Positions 26,158-35,705 of a stretch of 64,000 nucleotides of DNA are shown one piece after another; the first letter of the stretch is position 1; each line of letters starts with the position of its first letter. Origin of the DNA: Brevundimonas sp. (GTDB taxonomy: Bacteria; Pseudomonadota; Alphaproteobacteria; Caulobacterales; Caulobacteraceae). A model generated the notes under the pieces. That model had not been told where the DNA came from and did no database searches. It worked only from the letters and a program-made list of their open reading frames with translations. The stretch lies in contig NZ_QFNM01000020.1 of NCBI RefSeq assembly GCF_003248455.1, positions 18,883 through 82,882 on the forward strand, given 5' to 3'. The position numbers and the translations under genes are program-made.

Positions 26158-28089
26158 ATGGCCAAGCCTCCCCCGCCCCCGAAAGCCCCCGCGCGGGGGG
26201 CGCGAAAGGCCGGCCGGCCGACCTCCGTCAAGCCTCGCCAGACCAAGACCAAACCCCAGATCGCCGCCGAGTCCTCCCCGCCGCCGCCCGCCGAGGCGCC
26301 CCGGTCCGGCCGCCCCGGCGCGGATCAGGCCGCCTTGATCGAGACCCTGTCGATCAACCTGGCCAAGGCGGCGATGACGGCCCAGGGGGCGATGGCCGAG
26401 GCCGCGCTGAGCCAGGCGACGCGAAGCGCGGATGGCGCGGCGGCGTCTCCCGACCCGTTCAATGTCGCGCCAGCCCTGGCCTCGGTCATGACCAGCCTGG
26501 CGTCCCGGCCCGAAAAGCTGTTTCAGGCCCAGGCCGATCTGTTCGGCCGCTATATGGACCTGTGGAGCAGCACGGCCCGTCAGGCGGCGGGCGAGACGCC
26601 CGATCCGCCGCCGGTCGACAAGCGGTTCAAGGATCCGGCCTGGGCCGAAAACCCGATGTTCGACCTGATGCGACGGTCCTATCTGCTGACCTCGGACTGG
26701 ATGAACGGGTTGATCGCGGGGGTCGAGGATGTCGATCCTGCGGTGAAACGCAGGGCCCAGTTCTTCACTCGCCTGCTGACCGACGCTTTTTCACCCGCCA
26801 ACTTCCTGGCGTCCAACCCGGTGGCCCTGAAGGCTCTGGCCGAAACCAGCGGGGAATCGCTGGTCAAGGGGATGCGGAATTTCGCCGCCGATCTGGAACG
26901 CGGCGGCGGTTCGCTGCGCATCAGCCAGGCCGATTACGGCAAATTCGTCGTGGGCGAGAACGTGGCGACCGCGCCGGGCCAGGTGATCTGGCGCGACGAA
27001 CTGTTCGAACTGATCCAATACGCCCCGGCTGGCGAGACGCAGCACGAGATTCCGCTGCTGATCTTCCCGCCGTGGATCAACAAATTCTACATCATGGACC
27101 TTCAGCCGGGGAACTCGCTGATCCGCTGGCTGTCGGCGCAGGGGTTCACCGTCTTCGTCTGCTCGTGGATAAACCCGGATCGCGACAAGGCCGGATTCGG
27201 CTTCGACGACTATCTGGAGAAGGGCGTCTATCGCGCTGTCGAGAAGACGCTGGAACAGGCCGGGACGGAACGCCTGAACGCCGTCGGCTATTGCATCGGC
27301 GGCACCCTGCTGGGGGCCGCCCTGGCCCATATGGCGGCGAAGGGCGACACGCGGATCGCCGCCGCGACCTTCTTCGCCGCCCAGCACGATTTCGCGGAAG
27401 CCGGCGACCTGCTGCTGTTCACCGACGAACATTGGATCGCGGAGATCGAGCGTCAGATGGATGCGGCGGGCGGCGTCCTGCCCGGCGCGGCGATGGCCGA
27501 GACCTTCAACGCCCTGCGCTCGAACGACCTGATCTGGTCCTTCTTCGTCAGCAACTATCTGTTGGGCAAGACCCCGCCGGCCTTCGACCTGCTGTTCTGG
27601 AACGCCGACCAGACGCGGATGCCCAAGGCTCTGCACCTGGCCTATCTGCGCCGGATGTATGGCGAAAACGCCCTGGCCAAGGGGACGTTCGAGATCGGAG
27701 GCGTGACGGCCGACCTGTCGAAGGTGACGATCCCGCTCTATTTCCAGGCCAGCCGAGAGGATCATATCGCGCCGATGAACTCGGTCTATCGCTCGGCGCG
27801 TCTGTTCGGCGGGGACGTGACCTACACCCTGGCCGGTTCGGGCCATATCGCCGGAGTGATCAACCCGCCGGCGGCCGGGAAGTACCAACACTGGACCAAC
27901 CCCGCCCTGCCCGCTGCCCTGGCCGAATGGCAGGCTGGCGCGACCGAGCACCCGGGCAGTTGGTGGGACCACTGGGCGGCGTGGCTGAATGACCGGTCAG
28001 GCGGACAAGTCCCCGCTCGCGATCCGGCCAAGGGACCGCTAAAGCCCATCGAGCCGGCCCCCGGCAGCTATGTGAAAGTGAAGTCTTGA
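26158..28089 (+). CDS. phaC: Class I poly(3-hydroxyalkanoate) synthase
   Basis: PhaC polymerises 3-hydroxyacyl-CoA into carbon-storage granules. The 643-residue protein has a Pro/Ala/Lys-rich N-terminal tail (about 1-60), the PhaC N-terminal domain (about 130-300, with SDWMNGLIAGVEDVDP) and an alpha/beta-hydrolase domain. The lipase-like box is GYCIGG with the nucleophile Cys, the catalytic Asp is in SREDHIAP and the His in GSGHIAGVINPP. The ATG at 26158 has an AAGGAC site; another in-frame ATG at 26119 would add 13 residues and is nearly as good. It diverges from the small lipoprotein gene and overlaps the next gene (TTGA). No phaA/B/R is adjacent. Confidence 0.94.
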   Translation: MAKPPPPPKAPARGARKAGRPTSVKPRQTKTKPQIAAESSPPPPAEAPRSGRPGADQAALIETLSINLAKAAMTAQGAMAEAALSQATRSADGAAASPDPFNVAPALASVMTSLASRPEKLFQAQADLFGRYMDLWSSTARQAAGETPDPPPVDKRFKDPAWAENPMFDLMRRSYLLTSDWMNGLIAGVEDVDPAVKRRAQFFTRLLTDAFSPANFLASNPVALKALAETSGESLVKGMRNFAADLERGGGSLRISQADYGKFVVGENVATAPGQVIWRDELFELIQYAPAGETQHEIPLLIFPPWINKFYIMDLQPGNSLIRWLSAQGFTVFVCSWINPDRDKAGFGFDDYLEKGVYRAVEKTLEQAGTERLNAVGYCIGGTLLGAALAHMAAKGDTRIAAATFFAAQHDFAEAGDLLLFTDEHWIAEIERQMDAAGGVLPGAAMAETFNALRSNDLIWSFFVSNYLLGKTPPAFDLLFWNADQTRMPKALHLAYLRRMYGENALAKGTFEIGGVTADLSKVTIPLYFQASREDHIAPMNSVYRSARLFGGDVTYTLAGSGHIAGVINPPAAGKYQHWTNPALPAALAEWQAGATEHPGSWWDHWAAWLNDRSGGQVPARDPAKGPLKPIEPAPGSYVKVKS

Positions 28090-28463
28090 ACCGTCTCGAA
28101 CCGAACGCCCTTCTGGCCCTCAGCACCGGGGTCGCCCTGGCCCTCCTGGTCATGACCGCCAGCGTCTTCGGCGAGCCGGGCAATACGGTGAAATACGTCG
28201 TCTCGGCGGTGATCTGCGCCGGCGCCTTCGTGCTGCTGAACGGGCGCATGGCGCGTATGATGAAGAGGCCGGCGGTCCAGCCCATGATCCACGCCGACGC
28301 GCCAGGCACGGCCGTATGGGCGGGGCTTTTTCCGCTTATGGTGATCGCCATGGCCTGTGCGCCGGTTTTCTTCGCTGGCCATGACTATGGGCTGCTGGTG
28401 ATCGTCGCCGCCGTCATTTTCGGCCTGACCATCGATTCGGCCATCCGGGCGCGCCGCGCCTAA
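28086..28463 (+). CDS. Small integral membrane protein of unknown function
   Basis: The 125-residue protein starts with TTG overlapping the phaC stop (TTGA), so it is coupled to phaC. It has four probable membrane helices: about residues 7-26, 36-52, 77-96 and 103-118. The cytoplasmic loop NGRMARMMKRPAVQP is positively charged. I do not recognise the family. The coupling suggests co-expression with PHA synthase, but no sequence feature ties it to PHA metabolism. Confidence 0.7.
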   Translation: MNRLEPNALLALSTGVALALLVMTASVFGEPGNTVKYVVSAVICAGAFVLLNGRMARMMKRPAVQPMIHADAPGTAVWAGLFPLMVIAMACAPVFFAGHDYGLLVIVAAVIFGLTIDSAIRARRA

Positions 28464-28497
28464 CGGCGACGCAATCCCGTCGGGCGCGGTGATCGCC

Positions 28498-29433
28498 TCA
28501 GATCAGGCCGGTGGCCTCGTCCAGGCCCAGCATGATGTTCAGGTTCTGCACCGCCGCACCCGACGCCCCCTTGCCCAGGTTGTCCAGCAGGGCGACCAAC
28601 CGGGCCTGTTCGCCGTGCCGATCGCCAAAGACGTGCAGGCGCAGGCGGTTGGTGCCATTCAACCCCTCGGGTTCGACGCCGGTCATGGCCTCGGTCTCCT
28701 CCAGGTCCGCGACCTCGACGAAACGTTGGGCGTCATAGGCCTCGACCAGGGCGCCGTGCAGCCGTTCGACCGAAGGCGTCTCCGGCAGGGCCGCCAGATG
28801 CAGAGGAACCTCGACCAGCATTCCTTGGCGATAGTTCCCGACCGCTGGGGCGAACAGGACGTCGCGGCCCAGCCCGGAGTGTTTGGTCATCTCCGGCACA
28901 TGCTTGTGCTTCAGCGACAGGCCATAGGCGCGATAGGCGGTCGCGGCGCCTGGCGCCTCGAATTCGGCGATCATGGCCTTGCCGCCGCCGGAATAGCCCG
29001 ACACTGCATTGACAGCGACTGGATAGCTGGCGGGAACCAGCCCCGCCTTCACCAGTGGGCGCATCAGGCCGATGAAGCCGGTCGGATAGCAGCCGGGGTT
29101 GGAGACGAATTGCGACCGCGCGATCAGCTCGCGCTGGGCCGCGTCCATTTCGGGAAAGCCGTAAGCCCAGCCCGGCGCGACGCGATAGGCGGTCGAGGCG
29201 TCGATCACCTTTACGGCGGGATTTTCGACCATGGCCACGGCTTCGCGCGCCGCATCGTCGGGCAGGCACAGGATGACCGCGTCGGCGCTGTTCAACGCCT
29301 CGCGCCGCGCATCCACATCGCGACGACGCTCACCCAGCAAGACCAGTTCCAGATCCGGGCGCGCCTCCAGACGCTCGCGGATCTCCAGCCCCGTGGTGCC
29401 GGCCTCGCCGTCGATGAAGATGGTGTGGGTCAT
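28498..29433 (-). CDS. argC: N-acetyl-gamma-glutamyl-phosphate reductase
   Basis: ArgC reduces N-acetylglutamyl-5-phosphate to the semialdehyde with NADPH in arginine synthesis. The 311-residue length fits the short (type 2) ArgC class. It has the N-terminal [18 protein letters not shown] dinucleotide fold, the catalytic Cys motif [13 protein letters not shown] near residue 117 and YSGGGK. It lies downstream of rplM-rpsI on the same strand, but the strong terminator at 29458-29485 separates them, so it probably has its own promoter or relies on read-through. Confidence 0.95.
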   Translation of the reverse strand: MTHTIFIDGEAGTTGLEIRERLEARPDLELVLLGERRRDVDARREALNSADAVILCLPDDAAREAVAMVENPAVKVIDASTAYRVAPGWAYGFPEMDAAQRELIARSQFVSNPGCYPTGFIGLMRPLVKAGLVPASYPVAVNAVSGYSGGGKAMIAEFEAPGAATAYRAYGLSLKHKHVPEMTKHSGLGRDVLFAPAVGNYRQGMLVEVPLHLAALPETPSVERLHGALVEAYDAQRFVEVADLEETEAMTGVEPEGLNGTNRLRLHVFGDRHGEQARLVALLDNLGKGASGAAVQNLNIMLGLDEATGLI

Positions 29434-29457
29434 CGCCCGCCTCGTGAAAAAGAAAAA

Positions 29458-29485
29458 GGGCGCTCCGGGTCTCCCCGAAGCGCCC
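29458..29485 (-). terminator. Intrinsic terminator of the rplM-rpsI operon
   Basis: Arms 29458-29469 and 29474-29485 form an 11-bp stem with one mismatch and a four-base loop. In the minus-strand transcript the hairpin is followed by two U runs of five (plus-strand A runs at 29447-29451 and 29453-29457). It sits between the rpsI stop and the argC start. Confidence 0.85.
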
Positions 29486-29509
29486 CAGTTCCAAACCGCG
29501 TAAACGCGA

Positions 29510-29948
29510 TCAGCGCTTCGAGAACTGGAAGCTGCGGCGAGCCTTGGCGCGGCCGTACTTCTTGCGCTCGACGACGCGGCTGTCGCGGGTCAGGAAGCCG
29601 TGCGGCTTCAGGACCTTGCGCAGTTCCGGTTCGAAATGCGTCAGGGCGTGCGACAGGCCGTGGCGGATGGCGCCGGCCTGGCCCGACAGGCCCCATCATC
29701 TGCAGCACCGGACGGGCGAAATAGGCGGCCACGTCCTTGCCGTTCACGGTGATCTTGCCGGCGCCGGGCTTCACCCACACGCGGGCGATGGCGTTCTTGC
29801 GCTTGCCGGTCGAATAGGCGCGACCCTGGGCGTCCAGCTTCTGGACATAGACGGGCGCGTCGTTCTCTGCCGAGGCCGACAGGCCCTTCAGGGCGTCGAA
29901 GCCTTGCAAGGACTGGGCGGCGGTTTCGGTGTTGGTCACGTCGGTCAT
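29510..29948 (-). pseudogene. rpsI: 30S ribosomal protein S9, disrupted by an internal out-of-frame deletion
   Basis: S9 contacts the decoding-site tRNAs through its C-terminal tail. The first ~85 residues ([32 protein letters not shown]) are a normal alphaproteobacterial S9. The frame then shifts. The other frame resumes at [20 protein letters not shown] and ends correctly with RSFQFSKR and TGA at 29510-29512. Compared with E. coli S9, about 20-22 codons between LQMM and GGLSGQAG are missing, and the remainder is one base out of frame, so about 60-70 bases are lost near 29691-29697. In frame, the product would be a 172-residue protein with a false tail. S9 is essential, so an assembly or sequencing error is the likeliest reason. 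Confidence 0.85.
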
Positions 29949-29950
29949 GC

Positions 29951-30427
29951 TCAGACGCTCCGGGTGTTCTTGGGCGACGCCGACTTGAAGTCGATCGTTT
30001 CCGGTTGCTGGGCTTCGTGGTCGTGCTGGCTGCCGGCGAACAGGCGCAGGTGCGTCATCTGCTTGCGGGCCAGGGGGCTTTCCTTGGGCAGCATGCGCTC
30101 GACGGCCTTTTCAAGGACGCGCTCGGGGAAGCGACCGCCCAGGACCTTTTCCGGGGTCGTCGACTTGACGCCGCCGGGGTGGCCGGTGTGGCGATAGTAG
30201 ATCTTGTCGGTGTTCTTCTTGCCGGTGAACACCACCTTGTCGACGTTGGTGACGACGACATAGTCGCCGCAATCGACGTGCGGGGTGTAGTCGCCGCGGT
30301 GCTTGCCGCGCAGACGGTTGGCGATGAAGGTCGCGAGACGGCCCACCACGACGCCTTCGGCGTCGATGTGAATCCACTTCTTCTCGACCTCGGCCGGCTT
30401 CAACGAAGCCGTAGTGCTCTTCAGCAT
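29951..30427 (-). CDS. rplM: 50S ribosomal protein L13
   Basis: L13 is an early-assembling large-subunit protein. The 158-residue protein shows [16 protein letters not shown] at the start, [25 protein letters not shown] and [15 protein letters not shown]. The extra C-terminal tail after about residue 145 is common in Caulobacterales. It is followed two bases later by rpsI, the universal L13-S9 order. Its promoter should lie within 30428-30689, which contains an AT-richer stretch around 30580-30620. Confidence 0.97.
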   Translation of the reverse strand: MLKSTTASLKPAEVEKKWIHIDAEGVVVGRLATFIANRLRGKHRGDYTPHVDCGDYVVVTNVDKVVFTGKKNTDKIYYRHTGHPGGVKSTTPEKVLGGRFPERVLEKAVERMLPKESPLARKQMTHLRLFAGSQHDHEAQQPETIDFKSASPKNTRSV

Positions 30428-30689
30428 GAGGGGGTTCCTGGAGACGAAAATCGGGTTCGGCCCCTGCAGGAACCGAATGAAGGCGCGCTGATACCGGAGA
30501 CAATCGGTCGCGTCAACGGGGGAAGATTGCGACGAACGACATCAAATAGCTGATTACACAGGATATTCTGGATGCGGTATTAAAATACCTTGTCATACGG
30601 CGATTGCGGGCGTTACGAAATAACAGATTTCGTCATCAAACCATGACGTTTCCCCGCCATCCGAAGCGGAAAGCCTTTCGGAGCATCCC

Positions 30690-32087
30690 ATGCATCTTCA
30701 TCGTCGCGGCCTGATCGCCTCCAGCGCCGCCCTCGCCTTCTCCGGCCTCGCCCGCAGCGTTCAGGCGGCCGACGAGACCTATCTCAACGAGGTCGAGGGC
30801 TATGGCCCGCTGAAACGCGACGCCAACGGCCTGTTGGACCTGCCGGACGGCTTTTCCTACCGCATCGTGTCTCAGGGCGGCGAGACCATGGCCGACGGCC
30901 TGCTGGTTCCCGGTCAGTTCGACGGCATGGGCTGTTTCGGCCTGGGCGGAACTCGCGTCGCCCTGGTGCGCAACCATGAACTGAAGGGCTCGTCTGCCGC
31001 GCACCGGACTTGGGGACCGGGCGGTTATAACCAGCAGCGGATAGGACTGGTGGATGCCGCGCGCGCCTATGACACCTATAAGGACGGCCGGCCTCTGCCC
31101 GGCGGCACGACGACGGTCGTCTATGATCTGTCGACCGGCAGGACAGAGCGCCAGCACCTCAGCCTGGCGGGCACCAGCACCAACTGCTGCGGCGGCCCTA
31201 CGCCATGGGGATCGTGGCTGAGCTGCGAGGAGACGGAGGAAACGCCGGCCGACGCCGACGTGACCAAGCCGCATGGCTATGTCTTCGAAGTGCCTGCGCG
31301 CGCCCCAGGTCTGGTCGATCCCGTTCCTCTAACCGCCATGGGCCGCTTCGACCATGAGGCGGTGTGCGTCGATCCGCGCACCGGCGTCATCTATCTGACC
31401 GAGGATCGACAGGACGGCCTGTTCTATCGCTTCATTCCCGAAGCGCCGGGCGAACTGGCCAAAGGCGGACGGCTCCAGGCCATGGTCGTCCGGGACCGCA
31501 AGAGTGCGGACACCTCCAATCACGATGCGCGGCTTTGGTCTGTCGGCGACTGGCTGGATGTCGACTGGATCGACTTGGCCGAGGTCGAAAGCCCCAAGGC
31601 CGACTTGCGCCAGCGCGGCCATGCGGACGGCGCCGCCCTGGTGGCGCGGGGCGAAGGCGTCTGGTGGGGGGACGGCGAGCTCTATCTAACCGCCACCTCG
31701 GGCGGCCCGATCCAGCGGGGGCAGATACTGCGCTATGTCCCCTCTCCCGACGAAGGCCGGCCGGGCGAGATGCGCCGTCCAGGCCGAATTCAACTGTTCG
31801 TCGAAAGCACCAATGAAAAGACGCTGAACATGGGCGACAACATCACCGTCGCGCCCTGGGGGCATCTGATCGTGTGCGAGGACAACTATTCCGCCGAGGT
31901 CAGGAATCACCTGAAGGGCGTGACCCCCGACGGCAAGATCTACACCTTGGGCCGCAACGTCTTTCAGGGAAACTCGGAATTCGCCGGCGCCGTCTTCTCG
32001 CCCGACGGCTCGACCCTGTTCGTCAACATCCAGTATCCGGGAATGACCCTGGCCGTCACCGGCCCATGGCGCGCGGGCCTGACATGA
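30690..32087 (+). CDS. PhoX-family (DUF839) exported protein, probable Tat substrate
   Basis: The 465-residue protein belongs to the PhoX/DUF839 beta-propeller family, which includes Ca/Fe-dependent alkaline phosphatases. The N-terminus [17 protein letters not shown] has the twin-arginine pair and hydrophobic core, with cleavage likely after SVQA. Characteristic blocks are [41 protein letters not shown] and VCEDNYS. The GPTPWGTWLTCEE-like and FDHEA blocks hold metal ligands in PhoX. Phosphatase activity is inferred. Its 3' end overlaps the convergent ctaA by 32 bases. Export would use the tatABC system encoded at the left end of this window. Confidence 0.85.
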   Translation: MHLHRRGLIASSAALAFSGLARSVQAADETYLNEVEGYGPLKRDANGLLDLPDGFSYRIVSQGGETMADGLLVPGQFDGMGCFGLGGTRVALVRNHELKGSSAAHRTWGPGGYNQQRIGLVDAARAYDTYKDGRPLPGGTTTVVYDLSTGRTERQHLSLAGTSTNCCGGPTPWGSWLSCEETEETPADADVTKPHGYVFEVPARAPGLVDPVPLTAMGRFDHEAVCVDPRTGVIYLTEDRQDGLFYRFIPEAPGELAKGGRLQAMVVRDRKSADTSNHDARLWSVGDWLDVDWIDLAEVESPKADLRQRGHADGAALVARGEGVWWGDGELYLTATSGGPIQRGQILRYVPSPDEGRPGEMRRPGRIQLFVESTNEKTLNMGDNITVAPWGHLIVCEDNYSAEVRNHLKGVTPDGKIYTLGRNVFQGNSEFAGAVFSPDGSTLFVNIQYPGMTLAVTGPWRAGLT

Positions 32088-33156
32088 AGATGCGAGGCTG
32101 GGCGCGCAGAACAACCCACAGGTTCGCCGTCGCCACGGCCAGGACGACGGCGGCCCCGCCCTGGTGCAGCACGCCCAGCCAGACCGGCACGGCGTGCATC
32201 AGGGTGACGATCCCCAGAACAGCCTGGGCCCAGATCACGCCAGCCAGGGCGAAGGCGCCCAAGCCCATGCCCTCGGCCGCGCGCCAGCGCCAGGCCTGGA
32301 AGGCGTAGATGCTGACCGCGATCAGCAGGCCGTAGGCGACCAGCCTGTGATTGAACTGGGTCAGGGCCTGGTCGTGCAAAAAGGCCCCCGCCCCCAGACT
32401 CCAGTCGGCCGGCGGCAGGACCTGGCCGTTCATCAGCGGCCAGTCGGTATAGACCAGACCCGCATGGCCGCCCGCGACCAGGGCGCCCAGCAGGCATTGA
32501 ACGAACACCACGCCCAGCAACAGGCCCGCGCCCCGCGCCCAGCCGGCGGGCGGGCGGCCGTGATCCTCGCCGTTCCACGCCTCCAGCCCCGTCCAGATCA
32601 GGGCGGCGAACAGCACGAAGGCAAGGCCCAGGTGCGTGGCCAGCCGTTCGGGCGCGACGCTGACCCGCTCCGACAAGCCGCTAGACACCATCCACCAGCC
32701 GACCAGACCCTGAAGCCCGCCCAGCGCAAGCAGCACCACGCAACGCCAGATCAGGCGATCCGGCATGGCCCATTGGCGGAAGATCGAGCGCGGCGGCGCG
32801 ACGCGGCAGAGCAGGAAGAACGCCAGCGGCAGGGCGAAGATCGCCCCGACCAGCCGCCCGACCAGACGGTGCAGCCATTCCCACCAGAAGATGCCTTGGA
32901 ACTCGCCCAGGCTCATGCCGGCGTTGACCTGAGCGTATTGAGGGATCTGTTTGTATTTCTCGAACGCCTCGTTCCACTGGGCGTCGTTCAGCGGGGGTAT
33001 CGCGCCCATGATGGGCTTCCACTCCGTGATCGACAGGCCCGATCCGGTCAGGCGCGTGACGCCGCCGATAACGACCATCAGAAAGACGATGGCCGCCGTG
33101 GCGAACAGCCACACGGCGACCATGCGATTACGATCTGGATTTCCGAAACGGTTCAT
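32056..33156 (-). CDS. ctaA: Heme A synthase (type 2 CtaA/Cox15)
   Basis: CtaA oxidises heme O to heme A for cytochrome c oxidase in the inner membrane. The 366-residue protein has about eight membrane helices and paired heme-ligand histidines: [13 protein letters not shown] near residue 110 and [11 protein letters not shown] near residue 275, with [12 protein letters not shown] in the last helix. [19 protein letters not shown] is the family signature after helix 1. The C-terminus overlaps the PhoX-like gene tail-to-tail. No other cytochrome oxidase gene is adjacent, as is common for alphaproteobacterial ctaA. Confidence 0.95.
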   Translation of the reverse strand: MNRFGNPDRNRMVAVWLFATAAIVFLMVVIGGVTRLTGSGLSITEWKPIMGAIPPLNDAQWNEAFEKYKQIPQYAQVNAGMSLGEFQGIFWWEWLHRLVGRLVGAIFALPLAFFLLCRVAPPRSIFRQWAMPDRLIWRCVVLLALGGLQGLVGWWMVSSGLSERVSVAPERLATHLGLAFVLFAALIWTGLEAWNGEDHGRPPAGWARGAGLLLGVVFVQCLLGALVAGGHAGLVYTDWPLMNGQVLPPADWSLGAGAFLHDQALTQFNHRLVAYGLLIAVSIYAFQAWRWRAAEGMGLGAFALAGVIWAQAVLGIVTLMHAVPVWLGVLHQGGAAVVLAVATANLWVVLRAQPRIFMSGPRAMGR

Positions 33157-33291
33157 TCGACGCCCGACGCTGACCCGGATATGCTGTCGCGCTCGACCAT
33201 GACCAAATCGCGACCGTGGCGGTATGCCCCGCTCTCGACGGAAGATCGAGTCGGATTGAGTTAACGGCGATGACGCCGCAGGAGATCAGGG

Positions 33292-33543
33292 TTGCAATAC
33301 GCCGATATCGCCGCCGCCATCGCGGGCGGACTGCTTCTGGCCTGGATCGCGGACTTGGTGACGGGACGTCGCGGCTTCGGCGGGACCTCGTTGGTGTCGG
33401 GCGTCGGCCTGGCTTGCGGCTGGTTCCTGGCGGTGCGGGTCTTCGCGGTCGGCGCCATGGACAGCTGGGTCTGGGTTCCCTGGGCCTTGGTGGGATCGGC
33501 CCTGTGCCTGGGCGCCTTCTTCCTGTTCAGGAACAAGCGCTGA
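33292..33543 (+). CDS. Small membrane protein (transglycosylase-associated-like), unknown function
   Basis: The 83-residue protein begins with TTG at 33292, seven bases after AGGAG at 33280-33284. Three membrane helices are visible, roughly residues 4-20, 34-53 and 58-78, with Gly-rich helix faces and a TGRRGFGGTS loop. The topology resembles the transglycosylase-associated/GlsB-like small membrane proteins, but the match is by pattern only. Its stop overlaps the ATG of the following DUF2842 gene (TGATG), suggesting a two-gene unit. Confidence 0.65.
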   Translation: MQYADIAAAIAGGLLLAWIADLVTGRRGFGGTSLVSGVGLACGWFLAVRVFAVGAMDSWVWVPWALVGSALCLGAFFLFRNKR

Positions 33544-33754
33544 TGCCGCCCCGCGCGCGTCGATTCGTCGCCGCGATCGGCGTTCTGGCCTTCCTGGCCT
33601 TCTGGGTCTGGGGACTGATCGCGTTGCGCGCGATGTTGCCCCTTCCGCCTGGATCGACTTCGCCTTCTTTGGCCTCGGCGGCGCCGCCTGGGGCCTGCCT
33701 CTTATTCCGCTGCTGAAATGGGCCGAGGGGGGCCGAGACCGAAAAAGGCGATGA
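33543..33754 (+). pseudogene. DUF2842 family membrane protein, frameshifted in a C run
   Basis: From the ATG at 33543 the frame encodes MPPRARRFVAAIGVLAFLAF and the rest of a first membrane helix, then stops at 33716 after an implausible tail. Adding one base to the CCCC run at 33639-33642 restores a second helix and loop (SAWIDFAFFGLGGAAW, GLPLIPLLKWAEG) ending at 33754, a 70-residue protein of exactly the expected DUF2842 size and two-helix plan. The break is therefore either a one-base sequencing error or a very recent mutation. Function of the family is unknown. Confidence 0.65.
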
Positions 33755-33877
33755 GGTCGCCCGTCAGGACCACCCCGCCACGATAGCTGCGATAGCTTCG
33801 TGGCGTTGTTCTTCGGCGACGTTGGAACTAAAACGCGTTCCGCGCACCTTGGCGTATAGTCACGCTTGTCAACAACC

Positions 33878-34426
33878 ATGAAGTCCGCTCGTTCGTCCGT
33901 CTTCCTGCCTGTTCTCGCGCTGGCGCTGTCCGGCGTCGGAGCCTGCGCCTCCATCCCCGGGATGTCGGGCGTTCAGGTCAACCGCGAGGAGGCGGCGCGC
34001 GGCGGCAAGACCTTCGGCGAAGGCGTGGCGGACGCGGCCACCGCTCCGCTGGACGACCTCAACCTGCGTCGGGAGGCGGTTCCCGAAGTCCTGATCTCGG
34101 CCCGTCGAGCGCCCTATGGGACCGAGGGGCTGCGCCGCTGCTCGGCTGTCATCGCCCAGATCGATCACCTGGACGAGGCCTTGGGTCCAGATGTCGACCA
34201 GCCCCAACCCGCCGCCGGCACGGGCGAGACCGCGGCCAACGCCGCCCTCGACGTGGTCCGCGACACAGCGACGGACTTCATTCCGCTCAGAAGCTGGGTG
34301 CGCCGCCTGTCCGGCGCAGCGGCCCATGACCGGGAGGTTCAGGCGGCGATCCGCGCCGGCTTGGTCCGCCGCGGCTTCCTGAAGGGCGTCGCCCACCAGC
34401 GCCGCTGCACGCGGGCCGAGGGCTGA
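33878..34426 (+). CDS. Small lipoprotein of unknown function
   Basis: The 182-residue protein has a lipoprotein signal ending SGVGAC (Cys23). The mature part includes DAATAPLDDLNLRREAVPEVL, a conserved-looking segment TEGLRRCSAVIAQIDHLDEALGPDVD and a helical amphipathic region DVVRDTATDFIPLRSWVRRLSGA followed by AAIRAGLVRRGFLKG. The same layout (two Cys, a hydrophobic-amphipathic helix before a basic tail) occurs in alphaproteobacterial conserved hypothetical proteins, but I cannot name it. The ATG at 33878 is preferred over the TTG at 33866 because it starts the signal peptide cleanly. Confidence 0.7.
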   Translation: MKSARSSVFLPVLALALSGVGACASIPGMSGVQVNREEAARGGKTFGEGVADAATAPLDDLNLRREAVPEVLISARRAPYGTEGLRRCSAVIAQIDHLDEALGPDVDQPQPAAGTGETAANAALDVVRDTATDFIPLRSWVRRLSGAAAHDREVQAAIRAGLVRRGFLKGVAHQRRCTRAEG

Positions 34427-34774
34427 TCGATCGTCGAGGGACGCCGACGCCGCCTCTCGAGCGTTTGCTTTCCAGACCCGGCCATCTGGGTGCGTTTAGA
34501 GCTTCGATGAAAGGCGTCGCCGGATGGTGCGACGCAGAACGTGGATCGCGGCCATGACTGTGAAGGCGTCGTTGTCGGGCGGCTCCGAGACCTCGGCCGA
34601 CCCTGGCGCGCGCAAGATCTCCAGTCCGCGTCGCGTCGCGTCGTTCGGCTTGCGATCCAGCCCGCGACCCTCGAAAGAAATCACGGATTGTGCCCCATAT
34701 GCGCCCCAAAGCGGATTTGCGAAGGGGCCGCCGAACGGCGGCCCCTTCAGAACCATTCAAATCAGCGATTCAGA
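34427..34774. other. Intergenic region between a lipoprotein gene and tRNA-Pro(GGG)
   Basis: The 348 bases hold a hairpin at 34721-34748 but no convincing gene. A minus-strand open frame (34496-34756) begins inside that hairpin and has a skewed composition without motifs, so I do not call it. Its neighbour is a tRNA gene, a common integration site, but no integrase, direct repeat of the tRNA end or att-like duplication is visible. Confidence 0.5.
34721..34748 (-). terminator. Hairpin downstream of tRNA-Pro(GGG)
   Basis: A perfect 12-bp inverted repeat (34721-34732 and 34737-34748) with a GAAC loop lies 26 bases past the 3' end of the minus-strand tRNA. There is no strong U tract after it on either strand, so it is a weaker terminator candidate or an RNA processing signal. 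Confidence 0.55.
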
Positions 34775-34851
<77 letters not shown>

Positions 34852-34910
34852 AAGGCGCTCCCTATAGACGGGGGGACCGGTGATCGCAAACGCTAAAACG
34901 ACTTATCCAC

Positions 34911-35315
34911 CTACGGCGATAGAACGGCGTCCAGACGCGCCTTCGCCTGCTCGAGATCGCGGAGAAGCCGCTGCAAAGCCGAGGTTTCCAGCGCCCCGTC
35001 ATCCACCGGCGGCGACGAATCCAGCGCGCCGTCCTCGATCAGAGCGGCGACCTCGGCCCCGACCAGCTTCTTCAGTCCCTGCTCTCTGTGCAGACGCTGC
35101 ACGCCCCGGATCGTCAGCCCGTCGTCGTGCAACAGCCGCTTGACGGCCTTCAGCACCAGCACATCCTGCGGGCGATAAAACCGCCGCCCTCCGGCGCGTT
35201 TCACCGGCGTCACGAAGTCGAACTTGGTTTCCCAGAAACGCAGCACGTGCTGAGGAGCCCCGACCTCTTCGGCGGCTTCGGAAATGGTGCGAAAGGCGCC
35301 GGCGCTCTTGGCCAC
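34911..35315 (-). CDS. MerR-family transcriptional regulator
   Basis: The 134-residue protein has a MerR-type winged helix at the N-terminus ([53 protein letters not shown]) and a short helical C-terminal part without metal-ligand cysteines. It is the MerR protein regularly encoded after ihfA in alphaproteobacteria, whose role is not known to me. The GTG start at 35315 is inferred: it lies five bases after the ihfA stop and gives the usual N-terminus. The upstream open frame is a shadow of ihfA. Confidence 0.88.
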   Translation of the reverse strand: MAKSAGAFRTISEAAEEVGAPQHVLRFWETKFDFVTPVKRAGGRRFYRPQDVLVLKAVKRLLHDDGLTIRGVQRLHREQGLKKLVGAEVAALIEDGALDSSPPVDDGALETSALQRLLRDLEQAKARLDAVLSP

Positions 35316-35320
35316 CGGAA

Positions 35321-35629
35321 TCAGGCCTCGACGACGGCGTCGTGAACCCGGCTTTTCATGATCTGGGAGGCGCGGAAGCTGATGACCCGGCGCGGGTTGA
35401 TGGCCGCCGGCTCGCCCGTCTTGGGATTGCGCCCCATGCGCGCGCGCTTCTCGCGGACCTGGAAGACGCCGAAGCCCGACAGCTTCACCGTCTCGCCGCG
35501 TTCCAGCGATTCGACGATCAGCTCCAGCGTCCGTTCGACCAGGGCCGAACACTCCTGGCGGGACAGGCCGACCTCGTCATGCACCGCCTCGCAAAGGTCG
35601 GCGCGGGTCACAGTCTGCTGGCCTGCCAT
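35321..35629 (-). CDS. ihfA: Integration host factor subunit alpha
   Basis: IhfA pairs with IhfB to bend DNA at promoters, origins and recombination sites. The 102-residue protein shows [33 protein letters not shown] and the DNA-binding arm [19 protein letters not shown]. The ATG at 35629 gives the standard length; the 18 extra residues upstream have no counterpart in the family. It sits between fabH and the MerR gene in the order typical of Caulobacterales and Rhizobiales. Confidence 0.95.
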   Translation of the reverse strand: MAGQQTVTRADLCEAVHDEVGLSRQECSALVERTLELIVESLERGETVKLSGFGVFQVREKRARMGRNPKTGEPAAINPRRVISFRASQIMKSRVHDAVVEA

Positions 35630-35705
35630 CGTATCCCCCGCTCGTGCGATCCAATCGCCGTCATAGGGACGCAAAGTCCCCAAAAAATCAATGCCGCTAG
35701 CCGAT

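Noticed and set aside
34496..34756. An 86-codon minus-strand frame beside tRNA-Pro(GGG)
   Set aside because: Its start lies inside a strong hairpin and the peptide shows no domain; left as unannotated intergenic DNA.
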